DNA from: Limosilactobacillus balticus
GTDB lineage: Bacteria > Bacillota > Bacilli > Lactobacillales > Lactobacillaceae
Direction of reading: 5' to 3'
Assembly: GCF_014145615.1 (NCBI RefSeq)
Contig: NZ_JACIVH010000042.1
Span: 248,001-312,000, forward strand
Length of the DNA stretch: 64,000 nucleotides
In this document: piece by piece, positions 25,467 to 34,000 of the stretch
Position numbering within the stretch: the stretch's first letter is position 1
Layout of the letters: each line of letters opens with the position of its first letter
Program-made: the position numbers and the translations under genes
The notes under the pieces: generated by a model
The model's database searches: none
Told to the model about the DNA's origin: nothing
What the model saw: the letters and a program-made list of their open reading frames with translations, nothing else

Positions 25467-25691
25467 ATGACGAAATCTAATGATGAGATTCAAAAAGAAA
25501 TGAAAGAGCTTAGAAGCGATTTTTGTATTTATTCATTTTTGATAATACTAACAAGTGCTGGATTTTGTTTAAGACATATGATTCCGTGGAGCTGGTTAAG
25601 CGCAATTGTTAATTTTTTGTTTATAGGCTCTGTGTTTGAATTGGGGCGCGCAATTGATAAGTATTTAAAATTGAGAAAACAACTAAAATAA
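25467..25691 (+). CDS. Small two-helix membrane protein, unknown function
   Basis: A 74-residue protein: a charged N-terminal helix (residues 4-17), two membrane segments (about 20-37 and 42-60) and a basic tail (KYLKLRKQLK). The ATG is preceded by AAAGGGA. It stands alone in an AT-rich accessory-looking stretch. No recognised domain. Confidence 0.55.
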   Translation: MTKSNDEIQKEMKELRSDFCIYSFLIILTSAGFCLRHMIPWSWLSAIVNFLFIGSVFELGRAIDKYLKLRKQLK

Positions 25692-25760
25692 AATCGATAA
25701 ATGTGTTAGTCAAAATCAATATCAAGTTGAAATTGACGATCAAAACTAACTTTTCAATTA

Positions 25761-25955
25761 TTATTTGTCATTGAAAAGCTCCCTCATTGCGTCATCAGTA
25801 TTAACAAAAGTTTTTGCAGTGTCTGGAATAATTTTTTTCTTCAGCATACGCACGAACTACTGCCCGTTGAGTTTTGTCATTGAAAGCGACGTGTTCAATT
25901 TTGGGACATTTTCTTATAAGTTTATTATTGAGTTTCGTAATGGCACCTTCCTTTT
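25761..25955 (-). pseudogene. Frameshifted remnant of a small protein gene
   Basis: On the minus strand one frame reads GAITKLNNKLIRKCPKI...VVRAYAEEKN. A second frame continues as IIPDTAKTFVNTDDAMRELF and NDK-stop. The switch falls at a run of seven A (plus-strand T run 25832-25838). No good start codon is seen although AAGGAAGG precedes the region. The C-terminal part vaguely resembles RelB/DinJ antitoxin tails. It reads as a decayed gene; the family assignment is weak. Confidence 0.4.
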
Positions 25956-25968
25956 TTTGTAAATATAA

Positions 25969-26592
25969 TTACTTATGTATTAATAGAAGACTAGTAATAA
26001 TGATAATAATAAATAAAATTAACCAATACTTTTGATGTAAGCGATTTTGAGTTACCTTTTTATCATTAGGATCGCTTTTAATTTGATGTATTTCCCAAGT
26101 ACCCATTAATAGTCCGTAGATAAGGCCACTGACAATAGCACTACTAATTGTAGAAGGTTCTGTAAGTAATGGAATTAAGGCTCCTTTATTAGGTAGCCAA
26201 TCGATAAGGATTGTTAATCCATACATTACAATTGCAAAGTAAATTCCTAAGCCAATTGCTCTTTTAATAAATTTTTGTTTAATCTTGCCCTCCTGTTTGG
26301 CTTCAACATCAATTTCTGTTAAATGATGTCGTTTAGTTTCATATAGAATATAGCCTAAAGAAACGAAAAAAGTTAATAGTAGGACGCTTACTACGATATC
26401 AAGAGTAAGTTCAGAATTATTAGTACTAAGCATTAAAAGGCTAGCAATAAAACTTAATAATACATTTACTGTTAATAAAAGGATGGCAATATTATTACCG
26501 ATTCGATTGAGTTCATTGCGGCGATATTCATCTAATGGTCCATGAATACCGTAAAACCATTTAATGATTTTGGTGCTGATTGTTTCTTTCAT
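25969..26592 (-). CDS. DUF3278-type membrane protein paired with an XRE regulator
   Basis: A 207-residue protein with a short N-terminal conserved region (WFYGIHGPLDEYRR) and four membrane segments (about 35-55, 65-85, 112-132, 188-205). The layout fits DUF3278 proteins, which are regularly encoded directly after a small XRE regulator. Its start overlaps the end of the regulator gene by 32 bp. The role is unknown; a sensor or cognate partner of the regulator is a reasonable guess. Confidence 0.7.
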   Translation of the reverse strand: MKETISTKIIKWFYGIHGPLDEYRRNELNRIGNNIAILLLTVNVLLSFIASLLMLSTNNSELTLDIVVSVLLLTFFVSLGYILYETKRHHLTEIDVEAKQEGKIKQKFIKRAIGLGIYFAIVMYGLTILIDWLPNKGALIPLLTEPSTISSAIVSGLIYGLLMGTWEIHQIKSDPNDKKVTQNRLHQKYWLILFIIIIITSLLLIHK

Positions 26593-26785
26593 TCTTGCGT
26601 TCCTCCCAAAATAGTGAATTAAGATCAGTATTTAATGCTTTAGCTAAATTAATACAAAGTTCTAACGAGGGATTATACTTATTATTTTCAATTAAGTTGA
26701 TAGTTTGACGAGCTACTCCAATTTTTTGAGCTAGCTTTAACTGGGATAATCCTTGATCTTTTCGAAATTGTTTAACACGGTTCAA
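26561..26785 (-). CDS. XRE-family HTH regulator (Cro/CI type)
   Basis: A 74-residue single-domain repressor. The helix-turn-helix is at about residues 12-60 (GLSQLKLAQKIGVARQTINLIENNKYNPSLELCINLAKAL), followed by a short tail. It is the first gene of a two-gene unit with the DUF3278 membrane protein. A strong promoter with flanking TGTCA/TGACA repeats upstream suggests autoregulation. Confidence 0.85.
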   Translation of the reverse strand: MNRVKQFRKDQGLSQLKLAQKIGVARQTINLIENNKYNPSLELCINLAKALNTDLNSLFWEERKNERNNQHQNH

Positions 26786-26803
26786 ATATTTGGTCCCTCC
26801 TTA

Positions 26804-26872
26804 TGACACATATATATGACATCTGTGCTAGGAATTTTATCATTACTTGAATTTGGTGTCAATTATATGTGA
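26804..26872 (-). promoter_or_regulatory. Promoter and repeat operators of the XRE-DUF3278 unit
   Basis: TTGACA (26855-26860) and TAAAAT (26832-26837) on the minus strand are 17 bp apart. The -35 is embedded in the inverted repeat TGTCA-N8-TGACA (26855-26872). A related TGACA-rich repeat (26804-26819) lies near the start of transcription. Confidence 0.65.
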
Positions 26873-26918
26873 CAAAAAATAAATAGACATAGAAGCACAT
26901 TGTTACTTCCATGTCCAA
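26872..26918 (-). terminator. Possible terminator downstream of the 87-residue ORF
   Basis: On the minus strand GACATGGAAG...CTTCTATGTC (one mismatch) is followed by TATTTATTTTTT. It is about 100 bp downstream of the stop at 27021. Confidence 0.45.
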
Positions 26919-27020
26919 TAAATATGATTAATCCATTAGCAAGTTAGCTGAAGGAATCTATATTCATATAGTATTTCCTTAATATATAAATTAATCTAAA
27001 AATAATTCTTGAATTTGGGA

Positions 27021-27284
27021 TTATTTATTTTTAAGTCTATGTTTCGCGTGATTATAGCCATTTATAAAACTTATGATTTCTTGCATTCTATTTCCGGAAA
27101 TTAAGTTTAAAAGTACAAATGGTAATTTGGGGTAAAATCTAAATTTTTTGCTAACTTGATAATCTTCGTATGCCTGGTCTTTTCCCCCTTTGAAAGTCAG
27201 ATAAGTTCTTTGAATTTTTAATCTTGGAGGTTTTGGAACCGTTCGATTTAGAAGTGTAATCTTGAGAGTATAAACCATGTTCAT
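27021..27284 (-). CDS. Hypothetical 87-residue basic protein
   Basis: The product is basic with aromatic residues (TYLTFKGGKDQAYEDYQVSKKFRFYPK) and no recognised domain. The start ATG at 27284 (or 27278) lacks a clear ribosome binding site. It lies in an unusually AT-rich stretch, but the downstream hairpin hints that something is transcribed here. It could be a decayed gene. Confidence 0.35.
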   Translation of the reverse strand: MNMVYTLKITLLNRTVPKPPRLKIQRTYLTFKGGKDQAYEDYQVSKKFRFYPKLPFVLLNLISGNRMQEIISFINGYNHAKHRLKNK

Positions 27285-27572
27285 TAATTATGCTTAATCA
27301 TATCATGGAGTTGGGATAGTAACATTTTGAAAGTACCTTCACCTTTGTTTTTGGATAAGTATATGAAATTTATCAAGCTAAAACTAGCAAAGATTTGTTG
27401 TATGCTTGTTATATCAATAATTCAAATTACTGAAGAATTTTATTAGATAACTTATACTTAATATATAAGAACTATTTAAAATAAAGTTTTCATTTAGCTG
27501 TCATATTATATTTTATCTGTAATACCTGAAATAATTTGTTGCCTTTAGAAAATTAGTTGGAAGGTGAAAAGG
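27285..27572. other. AT-rich intergenic stretch without recognisable genes
   Basis: No open frame with a ribosome binding site and no convincing hairpin or repeat is seen before the tiny ORF at 27573. The composition is more AT-rich than the flanks, in keeping with a decayed accessory region. Confidence 0.5.
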
Positions 27573-27689
27573 ATGAAAAAGAAAGAGAATAACCATTATT
27601 CATCAGTATGGGACTTTCTTGCAAAAAAGTGGTGGATTATTATAGTTGTTTTAGGAATGATATGGTGGATCCTTGCTTCATTAAAGTAG
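27573..27689 (+). CDS. 38-residue tryptophan-rich membrane peptide
   Basis: ATG with GGAAGGTG and AAAGG upstream opens a 38-residue peptide. It has a basic start (MKKKENN), a juxtamembrane DFLAKKWW and a single hydrophobic helix (IIIVVLGMIWWILASL). Five of the 38 residues are Trp. The size, charge pattern and ribosome binding site suggest a genuine small membrane protein. It could be regulatory or a leaderless bacteriocin-like peptide; nothing in the context decides this. Confidence 0.45.
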   Translation: MKKKENNHYSSVWDFLAKKWWIIIVVLGMIWWILASLK

Positions 27690-27784
27690 GACTATTTCCA
27701 ATAAATTGAAGCTCGTGCCTAAAATATGATAGTATGGATAGCAGTTTTAGCTCGTAATAAGTAAGAAAAAGAGGAGAGAATATA

Positions 27785-29326
27785 ATGGCAGTATTAGATG
27801 TTGAAGGACTGACAATGAGCTATGCTGATAAAAAGCTCTATGAAGATGCCAGCTTTCAACTAGAAAAGCATGAACATATGGGGATTGTCGGGCAAAATGG
27901 TGCTGGGAAGAGTACCTTGATTAAGATCTTGATCGGGAAAACCCTCCCGGTCGATGGCACTATTAAATGGCAAAAAGGAGTCAAGATTGGATACTTAGAC
28001 CAGTACGTTGATATTCCAGCGGGGATGACCTTGATTGATTTCCTCCATACTGCTTTCACGGAACTTTATCAGCTTAATGACCAGATGAATAAGCTTTATG
28101 CGGATTATGCAGAGAAGATGGATGATGAGCTTCTCACCAAAGCAGGCCGTATTCAAGAAAAACTCGACGCTAATAACTTCTATGAAATTGAAACGGAAGT
28201 CGAACGGGTGATGAATGGGCTAGGATTGACAGACATTGGTAAGGATCATGTTGTCTCTGAAATGAGTGGGGGACAACGGTCAAAGATTATTCTCGCTAAG
28301 ATGTTGCTTGAAAATCCAGATGTTATTTTACTAGACGAACCGACAAACTACCTTGATACGGCTCATATTGAATGGTTAATCGACTATCTTAATGATTTTG
28401 ATGGAGCTGCAATGATCATCTCGCATGACTATGACTTTCTTGAACAGGTCACGAATACAATTTGTGATGTATCATTTGGTAAAATCACTAAGTACCGAGG
28501 AAGTTTCCAACAAGCAATGCGCCAAAAGGAAGAGCGAAAGGAAGCTCAAGAACGGGAATATGAGAAGCAACAAGTAGTTATTGAAAAGGCACAACGGTTT
28601 ATTCGGAAAAACAAAGCTGGTTCAAAATCGACTATGGCTAAATCGCGGGAAAAGATGCTTGCGCGAATGAAGAAAATTGATCCACCTGAAGATAATCTGA
28701 AAGCAACTTTCCATTTCCCATATGAAAATACTGGATCAGCGAATGCACTGCGGGTAGAAAAATTGTCAGTTGGCTATAATCGACCATTACTGGCACCGGT
28801 AACTTTTTCAATGACAATGGGTGAAAAGTTATTGTTCACTGGATTTAACGGGGTTGGTAAGTCGACTTTGATTAAATCAATTTTAAAGAAAATTCCAGCG
28901 CTGGGCGGGACAGCCACCTTCTCCCCATCAGCCCGGATAAATTACTTTGACCAGGATCTGGAGTGGAATGACCCGACCCTTACGCCACTGCAAACAATTC
29001 AAAATATGTTTCCAACGATGCAACCACGGACGATTCGGACAAAACTTGCGCGGGCTGGAATCAACGCCGCCAACACGATGAAGAAAATGAATCTTTTATC
29101 AGGGGGCGAACAAACAAAAGTTAAGTTGGCAATCCTCGAATTAACTCCATGCAATTTTCTTATTATGGACGAACCGACGAACCACCTGGATGATGAAACT
29201 AAGGAAGGTTTGAAGAAAGCACTGCAAGATTTCCCAGGAAATTTAATTTTAGTTAGTCATGAACAAGGATTCTTTGAAGGATGGCTTGATAAGATCCTTA
29301 ACGTTGAAAAACTTAGCTTGAAATAG
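27785..29326 (+). CDS. ABC-F family ATPase
   Basis: A 513-residue soluble protein with two ABC domains and no membrane segment. Domain 1 has Walker A GQNGAGKST, signature MSGGQRSK and Walker B VILLDEPTNYLD. The linker (about 230-310) is basic and helical. Domain 2 has GFNGVGKST, LSGGEQTK and FLIMDEPTNHLD. ABC-F proteins act on ribosomes, as translation factors or antibiotic-resistance proteins. Linker length suggests a housekeeping YbiT/EttA-like member rather than a known resistance protein. RBS GAGGAGAG precedes ATG. Confidence 0.9.
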   Translation: MAVLDVEGLTMSYADKKLYEDASFQLEKHEHMGIVGQNGAGKSTLIKILIGKTLPVDGTIKWQKGVKIGYLDQYVDIPAGMTLIDFLHTAFTELYQLNDQMNKLYADYAEKMDDELLTKAGRIQEKLDANNFYEIETEVERVMNGLGLTDIGKDHVVSEMSGGQRSKIILAKMLLENPDVILLDEPTNYLDTAHIEWLIDYLNDFDGAAMIISHDYDFLEQVTNTICDVSFGKITKYRGSFQQAMRQKEERKEAQEREYEKQQVVIEKAQRFIRKNKAGSKSTMAKSREKMLARMKKIDPPEDNLKATFHFPYENTGSANALRVEKLSVGYNRPLLAPVTFSMTMGEKLLFTGFNGVGKSTLIKSILKKIPALGGTATFSPSARINYFDQDLEWNDPTLTPLQTIQNMFPTMQPRTIRTKLARAGINAANTMKKMNLLSGGEQTKVKLAILELTPCNFLIMDEPTNHLDDETKEGLKKALQDFPGNLILVSHEQGFFEGWLDKILNVEKLSLK

Positions 29327-29366
29327 AAATATATGAGACAATGAATTCAAAAAGGAGTGGAAACGA

Positions 29367-30146
29367 GTGCCCTATTCACTTTCTGAAATCATTGTCTTAT
29401 TTTTTACCTATTCATTTATTGGCTGGCTATGGGAAACATGTTATTGCTCAATTAAGGACCATCATTTTGCCTATCGTGGCTTCTTATTTGGCCCTTATTG
29501 TCCAGTATATGGATTTGCGGTTACGACAATCTTGATTACGACCTTTCCGTTTCAAGATAATATTTTTTTACTATTTATAGTCGGATTCATTGTTGCTTCG
29601 ATTTTTGAATACGTTGCTAGCTGGTTCTTGGAGAAATTGTTCCATATGAAACTATGGGATTATTCACACCTGAAAGGAAATATTCAGGGACGAGTTGCTC
29701 CTCAAATATCATTTTTCTGGGGGATTGGCGTTGTCTTGCTGGTTAAGTTTGTTCAGCCATTTATTCAGCGGATTATTAACTGGGAAGAATCATGGACTCA
29801 CGGGATGCTTGCCCTAATTATCGTCCTCGTGATGGGAACTGACACTATCCTCAGCGTTATTAGTGTGGAAAAATTCCATATTACAACTCAGCAATGGGAT
29901 GAACGAGCAGCCGCGTACAGAAAGAAATTGCTGAATCGACTTGAAAAAGCAGCTCCTAAGGATAAATTGGCAATTAAAGATCATCTTCAAGATTGGCAAC
30001 GGCATTTTGCTCAATATCTAAACAAAGAGGGCGCTGGCAAGCAACTAAGCTGGAACCATCGTCGACTAATCAAGAGCTTCCCTAAATTGAAGATGACTGA
30101 TAGTAAATACTTTAATAACTATAAAAATGATCTTAAAAGTAAATAG
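29367..30146 (+). CDS. Multi-pass membrane protein, CmpB-like putative ABC permease family
   Basis: A 259-residue protein with about five membrane segments in the first 160 residues and a charged C-terminal cytoplasmic tail. The opening FFTYSFIGWLWETCYCSIK...YRGFLFGPYCPVYGFA is characteristic of the PF06541-type family, annotated as putative ABC transporter permeases though usually without a partner ATPase. The start is GTG 29367 with AAAGGAGTGG upstream. It follows the ABC-F gene by 40 bp and may share its transcript. Function unknown. Confidence 0.75.
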   Translation: MPYSLSEIIVLFFTYSFIGWLWETCYCSIKDHHFAYRGFLFGPYCPVYGFAVTTILITTFPFQDNIFLLFIVGFIVASIFEYVASWFLEKLFHMKLWDYSHLKGNIQGRVAPQISFFWGIGVVLLVKFVQPFIQRIINWEESWTHGMLALIIVLVMGTDTILSVISVEKFHITTQQWDERAAAYRKKLLNRLEKAAPKDKLAIKDHLQDWQRHFAQYLNKEGAGKQLSWNHRRLIKSFPKLKMTDSKYFNNYKNDLKSK

Positions 30147-30222
30147 GATTATTGTAAATTCTCGCTTTCTCATGGTGAAGTGGTTATAATAGCGTCAAAT
30201 TCATAAAAAGGAAAGACACATC

Positions 30223-30816
30223 ATGAAAAAAGAAACAAAAATCATTTGTGGAAGTGTGCTTGCGTTTTTGATTGTTTTATTTGGGATTGTGGCGATTATT
30301 ATCCACGAATCTCCCCAAATTCAACGTGAGACCCACCCGACAGATATAACCGTCAATGAATTTGTTCGTCAGATTGCACCGGCTGCCCAACGTGAACAGA
30401 AGAAATATCATATTCCGGCTAGCATTACGATTGCGCAAGCAGGACTTGAATCTAATTGGGGTCGGAGCCGGTTAGCAAATAAATACAATAACTTATTTGG
30501 AATTAAAGCTAATAGTGACGACGAAAAGGTTCAAATGTATACTACCGAAAATATTCGTGGTAAAAACGTTCAAGTAAAACAATACTTTACGGTTTACAAT
30601 AGCTGGGCTGATTCAATTAATGCGCACACATTGCTCATTGTAAATGGAACTGCTGATAATCATGCACGTTTCCATGGAGTACAAACAGCAAAAACTTATC
30701 AACAGGCAGCTTACGAATTACAGCGGAATGGTTACGCAACCGATCCAGATTATGCCAGCAAGCTGATCTATGCGATTAAGAAGTTTAATCTTGCCCAATA
30801 CGATAATGTTAAATAA
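30223..30816 (+). CDS. GH73 N-acetylglucosaminidase-type autolysin, membrane-anchored
   Basis: A 197-residue protein: an N-terminal anchor or signal (residues 6-28) and a GH73 domain with catalytic Glu76 in AGLESNWG. Further family segments include YNNLFGIKA and DYASKLIYAIKKFNL. It should hydrolyse GlcNAc-MurNAc linkages in peptidoglycan, for example during growth or separation. There is no separate binding domain. RBS AAAGGAAAG precedes ATG; a TATAAT box is at about 30186-30191. Confidence 0.88.
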   Translation: MKKETKIICGSVLAFLIVLFGIVAIIIHESPQIQRETHPTDITVNEFVRQIAPAAQREQKKYHIPASITIAQAGLESNWGRSRLANKYNNLFGIKANSDDEKVQMYTTENIRGKNVQVKQYFTVYNSWADSINAHTLLIVNGTADNHARFHGVQTAKTYQQAAYELQRNGYATDPDYASKLIYAIKKFNLAQYDNVK

Positions 30817-30821
30817 TAATT

Positions 30822-30874
30822 TAAAAGCGTGAGAAACGACTCTTGTAATGAGCTATTTCTCACGCTTTTTTAAC
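30822..30874. terminator. Bidirectional terminator between the GH73 gene and brnQ
   Basis: TTAAAAGCGTGAGAAA pairs with TTTCTCACGCTTTTTTAA. Confidence 0.85.
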
Positions 30875-30888
30875 CTATAAAACACTTA

Positions 30889-32274
30889 TTAATGTACTTC
30901 GCTTTGCATACTGGTGGAAGCAACCCGTTGATGACGGTACCAGTGAACTAAGAGACCAAGGACTAAGCCGACAAGTGCTGGAACAAGCCAGGATAATCCC
31001 ATACTTGCAAGTGGTAAGTTGTTTCGTAATGCAGCAACAGACAACCCAAATGAACTTTGACTAACAACTGCTGGGAAAGCAACGACCATATCACCGAGAG
31101 CTGGTACAACGGTAAAGAGGACCACAAAGAAGTAGACAACGCCATCACGGTTAAAGAGTGGTGATGTCACAGATAAAAGGATAAGCACCATTGATAATGG
31201 GTAAAGGAACATTAACATTGGTGTTGACCAAGCGATGATTTGATCTAAGCCAAAATTAGCAGTAAGGAAAGAGGCAAGACAACTAAGTGCAAGCCATGCA
31301 TGGTAGCTAACCTTTGGAAAGTGCTTATGGAAGTCTTGAGCAAAAGCAGCAACTAAACCAACAGCCGTCGTTAAACAAGTGACAGTTAATAAGAATGCTA
31401 ATACAACTTGGCCGAATGCACCGGCATAAGCATTAACTAATTGGTTAAAGGCAACTCCACCATCTGGAGAAACTTTGAAACGACCAAGAGACATTGCGCC
31501 AAGAAGGATCAATAATAAATAGATAAAAGCAACGGCACCCATCGAGAGGACACCAGCTTTTGCAACGACTTTGGATACATCTTTTGCTGACCGTTGACCC
31601 ATCGAACGAACGGCAGTTACTACCGTTACTCCAAAGGCAAGACCAGCCAGCGCATCCATCGTGTTATATCCTTCAAGGAACCCGTTAGTGAGCGCACCGT
31701 GAACATAAGCACTAGTTGTCGGTGCGGTAGCAGGATTACCAAGCGGACGAGCGAAACCAACGACAAAGACAAGGAATAAAAGGGCTAAGAAGACGGGATT
31801 TAATACTTTTCCGATGTTAGCTAGGATATCATTTTCCCGGTATGAGAAGAGGAAGGCCGCCCCGAAGAATAATGCTGAGAATAATAGCAAGGCAAGAGAT
31901 TGATATTGTTTATCGACGAATGGGGCAAGACCAACTGTGAATGAGACAGTGGCAGTTCGTGGAGTACCGAATAATGGACCGATCGTAGCGTGGATAAGAA
32001 CCATGAATACTAAGGCAAAACCAACGCCAAGCGGACGACCGATATCAAAGACTCCTTCTGCACGCGTAACAGCAACGGCGAGAACTGATAGAAGTGGTAA
32101 AAGAACTCCAGTAATCAGAAAGCCAACTGCAGCTGGTCCCCAATGACTACCAGCCAATTGACCAAGGTGTAACGGGAAAATCAAGTTTCCGGCCCCAAAG
32201 AATAAACCGAAAAGCAATGATGCAACAACTAAATAGTTTTTGAATGTTAACTTGCGCGATGTTAAATCTTGCAT
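30889..32274 (-). CDS. brnQ: Branched-chain amino acid transporter BrnQ
   Basis: A 461-residue protein with 12 membrane segments. LVVASLLFGLFFGAGNLIFPLHLGQLAG at residues 14-42 and GPLFGTPRTATVSF are signatures of LIVCS/BrnQ Na+- or H+-coupled importers of Leu, Ile and Val. An isoleucine-type T-box leader upstream supports this role. Start ATG 32274 has GGAGGAG upstream. Monocistronic. Confidence 0.93.
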   Translation of the reverse strand: MQDLTSRKLTFKNYLVVASLLFGLFFGAGNLIFPLHLGQLAGSHWGPAAVGFLITGVLLPLLSVLAVAVTRAEGVFDIGRPLGVGFALVFMVLIHATIGPLFGTPRTATVSFTVGLAPFVDKQYQSLALLLFSALFFGAAFLFSYRENDILANIGKVLNPVFLALLFLVFVVGFARPLGNPATAPTTSAYVHGALTNGFLEGYNTMDALAGLAFGVTVVTAVRSMGQRSAKDVSKVVAKAGVLSMGAVAFIYLLLILLGAMSLGRFKVSPDGGVAFNQLVNAYAGAFGQVVLAFLLTVTCLTTAVGLVAAFAQDFHKHFPKVSYHAWLALSCLASFLTANFGLDQIIAWSTPMLMFLYPLSMVLILLSVTSPLFNRDGVVYFFVVLFTVVPALGDMVVAFPAVVSQSSFGLSVAALRNNLPLASMGLSWLVPALVGLVLGLLVHWYRHQRVASTSMQSEVH

Positions 32275-32302
32275 GTTTTCTCCTCCTAATCTGATCCCAA
32301 CA

Positions 32303-32580
32303 AAAAAGTCCCTTAGCCAATTTGGCTAAGGGACGCTGAGCGTGGTACCACCCTATCATTGTACTGCTATTGCTAGCAATACCTCACACGTACGGCCATC
32401 ATGGCGATACGCTGACACGATAATGGGTGTAACCACTACAGCTTACTGGTATTTAAGCTGTAGACTCGAAAGTGATTTTCAATTAGAGTTAAAACTGTCT
32501 CCTCACACCAAACGAGACTCGCTGAAGCTATCGTCTAACATACTCTTCTTTCTCATTGCGATCGAATAATTAAATTGTTG
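32303..32580 (-). promoter_or_regulatory. T-box riboswitch (isoleucine specifier) upstream of brnQ
   Basis: The minus strand carries the T-box GGGTGGTACCACG (32340-32353 region). It ends in the terminator GTCCCTTAGCCAA...TTGGCTAAGGGAC plus T run (32303-32336). Stem I shows AGAGTA on the 5' side, AGCGAG in the distal region and GAA-A-AUC-A on the 3' side, so the specifier codon is AUC (Ile). This agrees with the downstream branched-chain amino acid transporter. Uncharged tRNA-Ile should stabilise the antiterminator and turn the gene on. Confidence 0.93.
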
Positions 32581-32586
32581 TCATTA

Positions 32587-32614
32587 ATATTAACCGATTT
32601 CTCATCAAAGTCAA
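32587..32614 (-). promoter_or_regulatory. Promoter of the T-box-brnQ transcript
   Basis: TTGACT (32609-32614) and TAATAT (32587-32592), 16 bp apart on the minus strand. Confidence 0.6.
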
Positions 32615-32628
32615 CAGTAAATTAAAAT

Positions 32629-33864
32629 TTATTTATAATTTTTCAAATCTTCGCTACTTTCAGCATATGCGGGATCACCATTTAATGCCCGTGCAATAGC
32701 TCGCTCAACAGCAGTATTAGAGGTAACATTTGCAATAGCGAGTGGCTTCTCATAACGTTTAGCGTGATGGTTGGCGAGTTGACTAATTCGATGGTGAATT
32801 GCATCGATGCAGACAATCACAAAGTCCGCATCTCGAATTTCACGTTTTAGTTTGCTGCTAGAAACTTTTTCTTCTGCAGATGCATCTAATCCGCGGAACA
32901 AACCGTGGTGCTTATCAACGACTGGTTTAAGGCCCTTCACCTTGCTACGAATTCCAGTAATAACAAGCACTTTTCGTTGATGAAGGTCATAGTCCAGTTT
33001 TTTCTCATAATCATGACGAGGATTAGTAGGTTTTTTAACAACTTTTGGTTTAGCTGGTTGCTTGGTTGTATCATAATCTTGTTTTTCATGAATCCAGCGA
33101 ATTGAGCCATCTTTGGCATCAGCTAGGCCGTTTCCGCGGTCATAGTAGGCAAAATCAATAACCATCCCCGGTTTAATATCACGACCAGGGTACTTAAAGG
33201 GATCAATTACGATGGTATTTTCTGGTGCTTCGTCAACGATTGAATTACCCTTAATTGTTTTACTAAGTTGAAGTACATCAGAACCGGGCACGCGTTTTAA
33301 TTCACCGTATTCAATCACATTGACTTTTTCAGGGGTGTAATCGCTAAGGTGGTCACCAGTGATCCGGCGAATAACTGGAAGGGCACGGACCTTTTGTTCA
33401 TAGTCTAACTGGGCAATATCCCCATCTTCAACAGGAAATGGTAATGCATGAAGAATTGCTTCCGGATAATAACGGTGGTTAATCTCGGCACCACTTAATT
33501 TTCGGTGTACTAAGTAGCGATTGTCAGCTGCTAATCGTTCTTCCTCAGTAATTTCTTTTGGTGCTTCAATTGAAGAAGATACAACGGGGTTTACTACTGA
33601 TGTTAACTTTTCTTCATCATTAGCAGGTCCAGTAAGCAGCGACTTTAGTGTTTTCCGTGCTTGCGGAGGCAACTCGTTTGACGATTGAATTTTGCGCTGA
33701 ACAAACCGTGGTGCATTTTGTTTAACGGGTTTGCTGTCTTGATAATGATTTAAAATATTGAGAATGGTGGTAAGACTCCGCTGTGTTTGCAGTAAGCTTT
33801 GTGGATCATCAGCGGTGTTATTTAAGAGGTCAATCAATTCTTGACGATAATCATAAACTTCCAT
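32629..33864 (-). CDS. DUF2325-containing protein
   Basis: A 411-residue soluble protein. The N-terminal 100 residues are helical and charged. The middle (about 150-275) includes KVNVIEYGELKRVPGSDVLQ and DFAYYDRGNGLADAKDGSIRWIH. The C-terminal ~110 residues (KVLVITGIRSKVKGLKPVV...ADFVIVCIDAIHHRISQLANHHAKRYEKPL) match DUF2325. The biochemical role is unknown. Divergent from the DHH gene with a 136-bp intergenic region. Confidence 0.75.
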   Translation of the reverse strand: MEVYDYRQELIDLLNNTADDPQSLLQTQRSLTTILNILNHYQDSKPVKQNAPRFVQRKIQSSNELPPQARKTLKSLLTGPANDEEKLTSVVNPVVSSSIEAPKEITEEERLAADNRYLVHRKLSGAEINHRYYPEAILHALPFPVEDGDIAQLDYEQKVRALPVIRRITGDHLSDYTPEKVNVIEYGELKRVPGSDVLQLSKTIKGNSIVDEAPENTIVIDPFKYPGRDIKPGMVIDFAYYDRGNGLADAKDGSIRWIHEKQDYDTTKQPAKPKVVKKPTNPRHDYEKKLDYDLHQRKVLVITGIRSKVKGLKPVVDKHHGLFRGLDASAEEKVSSSKLKREIRDADFVIVCIDAIHHRISQLANHHAKRYEKPLAIANVTSNTAVERAIARALNGDPAYAESSEDLKNYK

Positions 33865-34000
33865 ATTATTTTCCTTTCTTAAAATAAGTTACTAATTTCA
33901 ATGATAGCAGTTCGTTAGCGTGATGTCAGTAATTAAGTGTGGTTTAGCCGATTTTCTACGGTATAATAAGAAACAAAATCAGAATTGCGAGGATCGAAAA

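Noticed and set aside
25765-25962. 65-residue open frame on the plus strand
   Set aside because: It is antisense to the frameshifted remnant, has no ribosome binding site and an unconvincing composition.
29341-29535. Open frame starting ATG 29341
   Set aside because: It overlaps the CmpB-like gene in another frame; the AAAGGAGTGG site serves GTG 29367 of that gene.
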